Part shown: one piece after another, positions 49,101 to 58,209 of the stretch
Layout: every line of letters starts with the position of its first letter
Numbering within the stretch: position 1 is the first letter of the stretch
Origin: Chytridium lagenaria
Taxonomy: Eukaryota > Chytridiomycota > Chytridiomycetes > Chytridiales > Chytridiaceae
Length of the DNA: 64,000 nt
Assembly: GCA_025449115.1 (NCBI GenBank)
Contig: JAHLKC010000058.1
Span: forward strand, 163,707 to 227,706
Reading direction: 5' to 3'
Program-made: the position numbers and the translations under genes
The notes under the pieces: generated by a model
Databases searched by the model: none
What the model was told of the DNA's origin: nothing
Seen by the model: the letters and a program-made list of their open reading frames with translations, nothing else

Positions 49101-50417
49101 TCGTCCACTATTGCATTAAACAACCTCGAAAAGAAGTATAAGCTTCAACTCGATGAATTGGAGACATCACATCGTAAGCAGTTGATGAGCTTCGTAAGAA
49201 CACACTATAAGTACTTTGGCGCTAAAAAAGGTGAACAGATTCTCTTATATTAATTGTGTTAATGCCTATTTTTAGGACGCTGAAAACCAAAAAACGAGCG
49301 ATTTAGCGAAACAAAAAACGCAGTATGGAGGAGCAGATTGAAAAGACGAATCAGGCGCATATCAACGAAATGGCACAGACAGTTTTTGGCGATGAATATT
49401 CAACGAATTGCGGACTTGAAAGCCGCGAACGAAGTCCACGAGGGCCATTTGCGAGAAAAAGATGGCGATATCAGTCGACTAAATACAACCATAAAGGAGC
49501 ATCTGGTAACTATTGTGTGAATTGAGTCGACTAATTTATTTGAAGGTATTGGAGGATGAGCTGCGGCAAAAGATTGAAGAGAATGAAATAGAGATTAATT
49601 CTTTACACCAAGATCTTGTTTTTAAAGGCGAAGAAATTGCAAACTTACAGTTAAGTCACTTAAAAAAAACAATCGTCTAAACGTTCAAAGGGCTGAAAGC
49701 CTTAAAGCGATTCAGGACAAGGAAGTCGAGCTTGCCAATGAGCAAAGCGAGAACATTCGTCGCCTTCACGAAGAGCATATCACAGAGGCCGAAAAAATGG
49801 TCATCGAATTCGATAAGTAAGGAAATGTTAGATAAGAGAGGTTCTGAAACATTTTTTCAGGGCGCAATCATTCTTGAAAAAGCAGATTGCGGCGCAAGCA
49901 AAACAGTGGGATTTTACCTTAACGATAAATATTAATTACATTAGATTGCAAGATGCCGATTTGCGATATATAAATCGAGAGCCAAGAGAAGCTGATTTGC
50001 AGCGGATAGCAGAGCTTGAAGACGATATTAAGCGGAGAAAGCGGAAAATTACGGCTCTGACTGTAAGTCAACGCCAATAATTTTTATTCTCGTCCTTAAT
50101 ATCATTTTGCATCCTCAGGAAGAACTTGATTACTATAGACTCGAACTAAATAACAGAGAGGCAAATTTCAACAAGATATTTAACAAAACCCCGCTGGTCG
50201 GGGTGATTGAGCCGCTCAAGTTTTCTCCAAAGGTGACTATCTTCATCTATTTTTACCACGCATTTCGCTCAAAGATAAATTATGATTTAATATAAATTAT
50301 TGACAGTTTGTAAAACAGGGGAATAAGAAGGAGACGCCGTCAAGACTTCCGCCACTCTTTACGTCGCAGACCTTGAACGCCGCCCTGGCTACATCAAGAA
50401 CCCCATCAGAAATATGA
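46104..50417 (+). CDS. FAM184-like long coiled-coil protein
   Basis: Begins MSAKPPRGKSGGKRRQTDRE. The next exon carries VYKMSKKIAQLTKVIYYLNT and KNEDHNVEVQSLIDAYEEEL, which is the conserved N-terminal signature of animal FAM184A/B (MSKKIAQLTKVIYxLNTKN). The rest, in about 25 small exons over 4 kb, is coiled coil: DECNIKIQAQDAVIQ, AEVKRICDKYEEKIAKLTET, ARTHVKDQLTQVSATLDERI, KMTEEHLLRNEEWEVKRAEL, LRQKIEENEIEINSLHQD, EELDYYRLELNNREANFNK. The C-terminus is PSRLPPLFTSQTLNAALATS and RTPSEI, with TGA at 50415. Several exon joins change frame, so indels or missed small exons are likely; the continuous protein cannot be read with certainty. Function is unknown; family members occur in ciliated lineages. 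Confidence 0.75.
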
Positions 50418-50532
50418 TAATAGGGTTGGTGATACAAACTCAACAATTTGAATTCCAAGCAGCAAGAAGCAACCACCAACCACACCTGACACATCAACCA
50501 AACCACACCCCAAACATAACCACCCAACAAGA

Positions 50533-50946
50533 ATGCCCTTCTCAGAAGAAAAGAAGAAATCAAACCACATTGCAAGCGAACAGCGAAGACGACAAAACAT
50601 CAGAGATGGGTTCCACCAGCTGGTTGAGATAGTACCTACATTGAGCAACTGCCAGAGAAGCGAGGCTGTCATTCTTCAAAAGAGTGTCGATTACATTCAA
50701 CAGCTCATGCGTAGACAACAAGAGCTTCAATTGCGTATTGACAATGCAAGACTAAGACTTCAAGGTCTTTCAGACCAATCCCAGAGACGACCCTTTAAAG
50801 AAACACATCATTCCCTTCCTTTTTTATTATTTCCTTTCTTTTTTTTTTCTCCATGTCTCTTCTTCTTTTGCTGTTCTGTTGTCATTGCTGTTGTTGCTGT
50901 GTGTGTGTTGTGTGTGTGTGTGTGTGTGTGTCTGTGCATACGATAG
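50533..50946 (+). CDS. bHLH transcription factor (MLX/Ino4-like)
   Basis: The bHLH domain is complete at the N-terminus: KKKSNHIASEQRRRQNIRDG, FHQLVEIVPTL, then a loop and SEAVILQKSVDYIQQLMRRQ with QELQLRI. The basic region has His, Glu and Arg at the positions that read an E-box (CANNTG). This compact form with the domain near the N-terminus resembles MLX and fungal Ino4-type partners. ATG 50533 is the first in frame. After QRRPFKETHH the open frame runs into TTTTT and (TG)n sequence (50820-50940), giving an implausible Phe/Cys/Val tail, so the true end is probably earlier through an unseen splice or a lost base near 50790. It lies 115 bp downstream of the FAM184-like stop on the same strand. 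Confidence 0.8.
   Translation: MPFSEEKKKSNHIASEQRRRQNIRDGFHQLVEIVPTLSNCQRSEAVILQKSVDYIQQLMRRQQELQLRIDNARLRLQGLSDQSQRRPFKETHHSLPFLLFPFFFFSPCLFFFCCSVVIAVVAVCVLCVCVCVCLCIR
50902..50935. repeat. (TG)n microsatellite
   Basis: About 15 TG units, slightly interrupted, lie 3' of the bHLH domain. Confidence 0.9.
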
Positions 50947-51175
50947 ATCTGTTTTTGTAGATAGTCCATCCAATCCCTCCATCCGTCCATTTCTCCCCTG
51001 CCAACTCCTTCCCTTTCCCATACCTCCTTTTCCCCCAGATTATTTAATAATTATTGTACATGTAATAAAAATGCATTCTTTTCCTACATACTTCTACCAC
51101 AGCAGTGATGGCTTACAGACAAATTGTCAATACTTGCATCCCAAACTCATTTCTTGTTGTAGCATAGAATATATC

Positions 51176-52554
51176 ATGTACGATGAATATGGCTTTCGCA
51201 AAAACAACAGATACCCGCACAAGAGTGAGTAACTACTACTCGCGCACATACACACACACATATCCACATCACCATCATCATCTCCGTACCATATTAATAT
51301 GACTTACTTGGAATTGTAGATCAATGACGATGATGACGATGGAGGATGATTTGCGATCAAAGCGTCAGAGTCCATTATTAGAGGAGATATACAACAATAG
51401 AACTGCGAGGCATCAAAGTCTCAAGTAAGAATACAAGCATTTCATTAGAATACAAAACTTTTGGCAATATGTACTTACTGACCACTGAAAAAAAAAAGAT
51501 GAAACGTTTATGCCGTAATGGTATACCTGACAAGTACAGAGGGAGAGTCTGGTACTTCTGCTCTGGTGCCTCAAAAGTTCATGAGGAAGGATTATTTCAG
51601 GTAGTTTCATATTTTGCGCCATACCCCTTTTAATTATAGGGATAGCAACTGCTTCAAACACCAGGAAAATCCCATCTTTGAGGTTATTGAGCGCGATGTT
51701 CACACGATGCTATCCTGGTTTGTTACCATTAGTCATTATCACCGCTAAAGAAAATTACTGAAGAACACGTTTTATTTACCGAAACTGATGGTCAAGGGTT
51801 TGTTGCCTTTTTCTTGAGCTTCCGCTTACTCTCAAAGCCAGAAATCCCTACGAAATATTCTTCGAGCTTATGCTTTATATGACCCTGAAGTTGGATATTG
51901 TCAAGGGATGGGTATGGTTGCTGGAGTGATGCTCATGAATATGCCGGAAGAAGAGAGTTTTTGGTTACTTGCGGCTACGATTAAAACAAAGCTTCAAGGA
52001 TTTTATGCAGAGGATTTGCATCAAATTCAAATCGATGCTCTTGTCTTCGAATCGTTGCTGTATAAGACTTCGCGGAAACTTGCGCGGCATTTGGTTGGTG
52101 GTGGTTTCTCCAAAGCTTATATTAAATTTTGATAAGGAATCACATGATATTCGACCGATCGTGTATCTACCTCAATGGTTCCTAACTCTTTCACTCAAGT
52201 CCTGCCTTGGCCTACTGTATTACGAATTTTAGATATGTTTTTTCAATGAAGGTCTGAAAAAACTCAAATCTTTGTTGGCTGATAATCTTAGGCGTCAAGA
52301 TTTTATTTAGAATCGGACTAAGCATTCTCCTATTGAGCAAAGGTAATTCACTTTCCATTACTCCCCATTAAACTTCTTTTTAGATGTTTTACTTCGTAAA
52401 TGCCCCTCGAATTCAGAGATTATAGATTTCCTTCTACATTTACCTAGGACCATGTTCCCTCCTGAAAGGCTTTTCAAAAAGGCCTTGAGATTAAGGCTTA
52501 AAACAACTGATATTGAACGATTACGAGAGAGGGCAAAGCATATGCGGAAATGAT
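51176..52554 (+). CDS. TBC-domain Rab GTPase-activating protein
   Basis: Starts MYDEYGFRKNNRYPHK at 51176; a YGF near the N-terminus is common in TBC proteins. The following exon is MEDDLRSKRQSPLLEEIYNN. TBC-domain motifs come next: CRNGIPDKYRGRVWYFCSGA (the RxxxW block), YDPEVGYCQGMGMVAGVMLM with EEESFWLLAA (motif B, YCQG), then PIVYLPQWFLTLSLKSLPWP, VLRILDMFFFNEGVKILFRI and GLSIL. The tail is LLLSKDVLLRKCPSNSEII, FPPERLFKKALRLRL and ERAKHMRK. The catalytic Arg of the IxxDxxR motif falls at about 51690-51720, where VIERDVHTMLSWF is read; an arginine is present in this segment but alignment is needed. At least seven introns. The target Rab is unknown. Confidence 0.83.
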
Positions 52555-52782
52555 CAGGAGGCCTTTTTTTTGCGATGAATGGGATGAAGATAGAACGGCA
52601 TCATTTATATTACACAATATATACCCCTTAGACATTAAATCGTTCTTGTCTTTAATTTGCCGATTGAAACATTAGCTTCAAATGTACTTTTTAGCCAGAC
52701 ATCTGTATCTATTTGCTTGCTTTCATTTTTTTTAATTTGTTGAAAGAAGGACGGGCGACAACAACAAAAGACGCAAAAACAA

Positions 52783-53398
52783 TTAAACAAAAACATCAGA
52801 ATCGACGCGAGATAAGAATTGGTGCGCAACCCTCGCAGTGGCGAGGCCGAGACGACGGAACACTAGGCGTTCAGCTACGGGGTTGCGGACTTGTTCCATG
52901 CAGGAAAGAAGGCGTTGAAGGCGTTTGAGAAGGGAAATAGCAGAAGCGCCGAGATGGCCAAAAGTGTCAAACAAAGGGAATAAAAGCAAAATGAAAAGCA
53001 TCACAGTGGGCCTGATGTTTGCGGATCTTCGCGGTAGTCCGAGAAAGAACAGCTTCACCGGGCGTAAAAGTAGGGCGACTCAACGGAGACACACAGGTAA
53101 GATCCACACAGATAGAACGACCATCCAGCCAACCAGGAAGGACACTCGCTGGGCGACGGACATCACCGCGGTGGAACAGAGAAAAGTGGGCAGGCTCCGG
53201 GTGGCAGGGAACCCCACTAGACCGGACGATAGACACCAAACTGTCGCGAACGGGCTTGTAGCGACGCTGGAGGTCGCCGCCGGTGCGGCAATGCAACGTG
53301 TGGTCTATGCTGTTGTTGACACGCCTACAAACGCCGAGAAGAAACGAGGTCAGAAGAGGAAGACCTGGACATGAAAGCGAAAGCAAGAATCGAATCAA
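52783..53398 (-). mobile_element. 3' fragment of a LINE-type (non-LTR) retrotransposon
   Basis: Minus-strand open frames encode the region after the reverse transcriptase that many LINE-like elements share: HCRTGGDLQRRYKPVRDSLV, GDVRRPASVLPGWLDGRSIC, VDLTCVSPLSRPTFTPGEAV, then in a neighbouring frame FDTFGHLGASAISLLKRLQR and LLSCMEQVRN, RLGLATARVAHQFLSRVDSD. A His/Cys/Asp pattern followed by a D-x-T and the H...C...F-x-P block is characteristic. There is one frame change and no reverse transcriptase upstream, so this is a dead 5'-truncated copy. Its 5' side abuts the copia gag fragment at about 53370. Confidence 0.7.
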
Positions 53399-54573
53399 GA
53401 GTTCACGATATCATCCTACCGTTGATACAGGATGAGTCTACGGCAAAGGCGACTTGGGATAAGATCATTGAGACCTATGAGAGAAAGGCTCAGACAAACA
53501 GAAATGCGATCAGAAGGAAACGCACGAACTTGAAGATGAAAAGAAGAAGATGATTTGAAGCCTTACATTGCGGAAGTCTCGTCAACTGTCCAGCAACTAA
53601 AGGCTGCGGGGGAGGACAGGGTAACTCCGCAACACATCTCCATTCTGTTGACGAGCCTCCCAGAAGTATACGACATTATCGTCAATCTCCCTGAGAACGA
53701 CCCTAAAGCAGAGACGGACTGTGCTTATGTGGTTGGGAAAGCTGTTAGATCACGAATCGAAAATCAAAGAGAGGAAAAAAGGAGAATGAAGACAACGAAG
53801 GTGCCTAGGCTCATGCCGCGGGGCCCCACAACAACTATCAGCAAAGACAACGCGTCAGTGAAGACCGAGAGTGCTTTAACTGTGGAAAGAGAGGACATCT
53901 GGCAAAATACTGCTGGAGTACGAGAAGAAACAACGACAATAGAAATGAGAGGGAGATCGAACCTCAAACTCAACCAGCAGCAGCAGGAAGAGGCCAGTTC
54001 CGTGGATGAGGCCGCGGAGGTTTCCGTGGTCGAGGAGGACGCGGTAGAGGTGGTCGAGGCCGAGGTGGTTGGAACCGAAGACCTAACGTAAATGTAGCAA
54101 ATCAGAACGGGCAACAATCCAAACAACAACGGAGGAAATCCAGTAGTCTTTGTTCCAGCAGTGCAAACGTTAACTTGAGTGGAGATGGCGCATTGCAAGC
54201 GAGAGACACTAGATGGATGTTAGATTCAGGAGCTACTCACCACATGACCTTTCAACGCAACATTCTGACCAACTATCGCTCCATCCAGTGAAATATCAGC
54301 ACTGCGGATAGCCAGAGTAAGTTCAAATCGAGAGGAGTAGGACACTGTGAAGTGAAGATTAGAAACGGTGGAAGAACGGGAACGTTAGTGTTAAAGAACG
54401 TTCTCTACGTACCTAACATTAAACGGAACTTGATCTCGCTTGGGATGGCAAGAAAGATCTTGACATCTTCACAAAAGACACTGAATATTGACTTGAAACC
54501 AAAGAAGGAACCGTCAGCACAAGCGCTGGCAACGTTCACATATAGCGGACAAAGAAAACCTCATCCACCTTGA
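53371..54573 (+). mobile_element. Ty1/copia-type retrotransposon, gag and protease part (degenerate)
   Basis: Gag of the UBN2 type: DESTAKATWDKIIETYERK, then after a frameshift near 53540 KPYIAEVSSTVQQLKAAGED and HISILLTSLPEVYDIIVNL. A zinc knuckle, CFNCGKRGHLAKYC (53876-53920), lies in another frame. Arg/Gly-rich sequence follows, then the aspartic protease motif RWMLDSGATHHMTF (about 54210-54255) and TLVLKNVLYVPNIKRNLISL. Several frame changes and in-frame stops (for example at 54289) show that it is inactive. GAG-pre-integrase and integrase are missing before the next segment. No copia 5' LTR was recognised upstream. Confidence 0.85.
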
Positions 54574-54720
54574 TCAAGTGATCAGCTCAAAACCCAGCGC
54601 GTCCTTGACGAAGGTTGGAAAGCCAGTGACTCCGCATCAATGGCAATCTGCAAATGGGCCATCTAGGAAAGAAGAGAGTAAAGAAATTAGTGAAGGTAGC
54701 AAAGGGAGTCAACATAACTG

Positions 54721-55365
54721 ATGAAGAGGATACTCACCTGTCCGAAGGGTGTGTTGATGGAAAGATCGGTGATGGCAGCTGAATCAGAGAAGGGAGATTC
54801 AAAGTTTGAAGGAGACGTCCAAGAGTGGAAAGCTGACTTGGACGTACCTGATTATTCCACAGACTTGTCAAGCTCTGGTGGAAGCGAAGCGGATACGGCG
54901 GTGGATGATGAGGAATCTGAAGATGATGAAGATGATAATGCTATTTATCACACTCCTGACCGCGACGAATTTGAAGAGGAAGATAGAGAAGAACCTTGCG
55001 CACCTACTGTTCGTCGTTATGGTGGTTGTCGCGTACCAAACTTCCGTGAAGACCTGGATGAACCATACGAGACATCTCTTCCAAGGTCAACACGAAACAA
55101 GAAGAAGCCTGGAGAGTATTGGACGGTCAAGCCATCAGCAAACGCCGCATCATGAGATGAAGATGATGATGAACCAAAAACGTACCATGAAGCAATACAG
55201 AGGAAGGAAAAGGATGAGTGGAGGAAAGCAATGGAGGAGGAGATGAAAGGCTTGGTCGAGATTGGTACGTGGAGGGTTGGTGCCCGACCAAAAGACAAGA
55301 TGATAATAAAATCAGAATGGGTGTTCAAAACAAAGCGGGATGAAGTTGGAAATTTGGATAAACGC
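54721..55365 (+). mobile_element. copia element, linker and N-terminal part of reverse transcriptase
   Basis: An acidic linker (SSGGSEADTAVDDEESEDDE, DREEPCAPTVRRYGG) of the kind found between integrase and reverse transcriptase in copia elements, followed by RSTRNKKKPGEYW. After a stop at 55153, PKTYHEAIQRKEKDEWRKAM and EEEMKGLVEIGTWRV, KSEWVFKTKRDEVGNL: the classic start of copia reverse transcriptase. The frame is cut at DKRK by the nested insertion and resumes at 61366. Confidence 0.85.
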
Positions 55366-55369
55366 AAAG
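55366..55369. repeat. left copy of putative 4-bp target duplication (AAAG)
   Basis: AAAG sits directly before the insertion start TGTGATC at 55370; a second AAAG (61362-61365) follows the insertion end. Removing one copy restores the copia reading frame from Lys to Ala-Arg. Confidence 0.65.
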
Positions 55370-55643
55370 TGTGATCTTCTCTTGACCCATCCCTCCCTAC
55401 CTAGCTTTGACTAGGGGGTAGGGGAGAAGAGTAAAGGAGCTGCTCCAGCAGAGCAAGTCCACAGAGCACCTAGGGACAGGATGTACTCCTGAATCTAAGT
55501 GATGTTGTTGTTGTTTGGCGATGGTGTGGGAGAATGATCGCGAGATTCTGCTTATTTAAGGGAGAAGGGAACGTGTTTAGTATCTTCATTATCGACTTAC
55601 CTTGCTTCTAAACCAATATCAGCACCAGATTGGTCTCCAGGCA
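55370..55643 (-). repeat. LTR family B, copy 1
   Basis: Read on the minus strand it runs TGCCTGGAGACC ... AGAAGATCACA, i.e. TG...CA. It matches, in inverted orientation, the interrupted copy at 62439-63487 along its whole length, and similarity continues about 20 bp beyond the TG end (TTATAGCCATCC). Confidence 0.8.
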
Positions 55644-56474
55644 ATCGGGGATGGCTATAAGTCTCCATGCCACCCTACTATGGCACCTTTTGGAACATGG
55701 GCTCTTGTTTGCCTCTCAGAGCTTAGAACAGGGTAACCTCACTCATTGCCTGCCGGTAGCACCTGATCATCGGGTCGGAGAGCGCCAGAGGTGGAATATA
55801 GCTGACCAAGCCTTGACTAAAGGACACTGTGAGTGAGGAGGGGTTCCATCCACAGCCTTCCGTCTCAAACGGCCGGATTGCAGCTTCACCATGTGGTAAG
55901 GGGGCAGAGGGGTCGACTGTCATCCAACTAAGAGTGAAGGGGAGATCACGCCGCGAGGCCACGCGCGTGGTGATAGAGGATAGGGGATCAAACTCAATAT
56001 CAACTACTGGATTCAATAGGTACAAATTAAATCAAGAAATCTCTCAAATTTAAAGTAATACACAAAATACAAATAAATATAGGCAAGACATATGCACACA
56101 CACATAAACGGCACATATGCGCGCCACCTCCTTTAATAAAAACCCTATAAACGTGAGGAAAAACTATATATACATAACCCAGAGGGAAAAGAAGGGAGGA
56201 TTCAATATGACGCGTAAATATACGCGTTGACGCGGGACATAACGGAACTCAACGGACTTAGACAAAATGTCCTTATGAGCCCCAGGCCATGTGAATAATG
56301 TAATTCCTCACATTCTCCTGTTTTTAAGAAAAGACTTACATAGAAAAAGTCTATCTTAGGTATCAGAAGTATAAGAACTATCTGTGTATATATCAGAGCT
56401 TGCGTTATCAGCAAGTCTATAAGGCCAAGTATTGGGGAGGGTTATATAATTGTTACCATCTAGCATCTCTAGAG
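55644..56474. other. insertion interior without recognisable gene
   Basis: Moderately GC-rich to about 56030, then AT-rich to 56460. Short frames on both strands show no family similarity. A repeated CACACACA stretch lies near 56095. Confidence 0.4.
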
Positions 56475-57345
56475 CTAAAGGTATTGAGGAATATTGTTTG
56501 CACTTGTATTATTTGCAGAAGGCCCAGGGTTACTTGGGCCTTCACGCGGCGGCTCTTGAGCAAGTAGGTCAAGTGCTGGCAATGAGATCATGTTATCATA
56601 ATCATTGTGGTGAGCATCACTGTACTCTAAAACCAATTCAACCATCCCATGGTCAGTCAGTGACGCCACGAATTGGATTTGTTTATCTACAGAGGCGTAG
56701 TCCATTCTCCAAACAGCTTTATAGAATTCTGTTGGATGATGCCAATCCTGGTGTATGAGGATGGCTATGATGAAATACATCCTTGAAACCTAAGTTAACA
56801 AATGAACTCAGCCAGTAGCGTTCATCATTGCGGAATCCAGAGTATCCATAAAATCTGGATGGTTCGCGAACATCAATTGCTTTGTGAGCAATGTTGAAAT
56901 CCCCTACAACAATGGTATTAGATTGAGCCTTGAATGCCTTCATTTTATGTTCATGTCTGTGATCATGCCTTGTGCCATTAGGCGCATAGACATTCACTAT
57001 ATTCATACCTAAAAGGCAGAGTGTAAGGCACCATCTTTCTTCAACGAAGTTGTCAAAGTCAGTGCGCATCATATGAGTCCCGTATATTACTGAAAGTACG
57101 GGGATACCTTTGCGGACCATGGTCATAACACCATTGTGTTCATTTATTTTGTCATCAGCATACATCTTCCATCCGCGGACGGACTTTAGTTGTTGCCAAA
57201 ACTTTTCATGACCATTGCCGACCATAGTCTCTTGGAAGCAGGCAATGTCACATTCCATTTTATCTTCAATTCTCTTTGCAAAGTGTTTCTTAACAAGAGC
57301 TTGAAGGCTGTTCACATTCCAATCAATGGTATATACCTTTTTCAT
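56475..57345 (-). CDS. exonuclease III / AP-endonuclease-like protein, frame broken near its 3' third
   Basis: Starts MKKVYTIDWNVNSLQALVKK at 57345. EEP-fold motifs follow in order: CDIACFQETM (Mg-binding Glu), NGVMTMVRKG, NIVNVYAPNGTRHDHRHEHK, NTIVVGDFNIAH (catalytic D-x-N), FYGYSGFRNDERYWLSSFVN, LGFKDVFHHSHPHTPG. In the next frame (56475-56780) VWRMDYASVDKQIQFV follows, the expected WRIDYxLV block, then TDHGMVELV and SDAHHNDY where the final His-containing motif would be SDH. The GFRxxERxW signature puts it with bacterial and fungal ExoIII enzymes rather than LINE endonucleases. One frameshift at about 56720-56740 and a weak final motif suggest decay or a sequencing indel. Lying inside the nested insertion, it may be captured cargo. 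Confidence 0.7.
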
Positions 57346-58209
57346 TGACCCTGGTGGGAAGTCATGGATTATACGAGAAGGAGAGAAAAGATATGTGCGG
57401 GTGGGTGGGTGGGTATAATCAATGCTTTAGCATCTGTTGCCTTGAAATTGGAAGCCACAAATGGTCAACATCGTCGAGATTAGGCTTCATTCGGGACGAG
57501 CAACTCTATCGGTCATCCTGGCATCCGGAAATAAGGATGGTTTTAAGCCTATTGTTGCGGAGACAATAAGCAAAAGGTCGAAACGTGCTAAGATACGTCA
57601 GTTTATTGAGAGAATCAAAAGGACCCATGCGGGACGTGTCCCAGTGAAACTGCTCAACTTTTGTAACAGATCCAACTCGTCCGTATTAGGAGCAAAGTTG
57701 CGGCGCAGGACCGTTGTAAGTTGACAAAGTGTTGTCAAGGTGTTTGTCATCAGCGCTGTTGTGAAGAAGAAAGCGTCAAATGGGTTGTTCCAAGATTTCA
57801 CTGGAGATTGGTGTTTGTGTGGATATACACCACGTAATAGTAAATTGCATCTACATTGGCGACTCAAAGCCCATGGGTGCGGTACGAGCAAAGGGAATCT
57901 CCGAATGGGGAGATTTGCCCTTGCAAGTTTATGAAAACGTTAACGAGTAGTTCACGTCTGCATGGTTGTATCATCGAGTCTTGGAGGGGGAGAGGGATTG
58001 CGCCAGATGGCGCGTTGTCTCCCAACTCTGGCACTCTAGTATATACTATATTGTTTAAAGTCAATAAATTTCTTCTTCAGAATCTTGATACCATACACGA
58101 CGTAGGTAAGAAGAGGAAAGAAATCTATTAATTCTAATTATGTTCTATCCTATCACTACAGAGAGGAGAAAGAACTAAGGTAAGAGGAAAGGTTCCATCA
58201 TTACATTGC
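57346..58209. other. insertion interior, no recognised gene
   Basis: A plus-strand frame at 57461-57724 (FKPIVAETISKRSKRAKIRQ, basic) and a minus-strand frame at 57598-57891 overlap; neither shows a known motif. A (GGGT)n-like run is at about 57399-57413. Confidence 0.35.
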
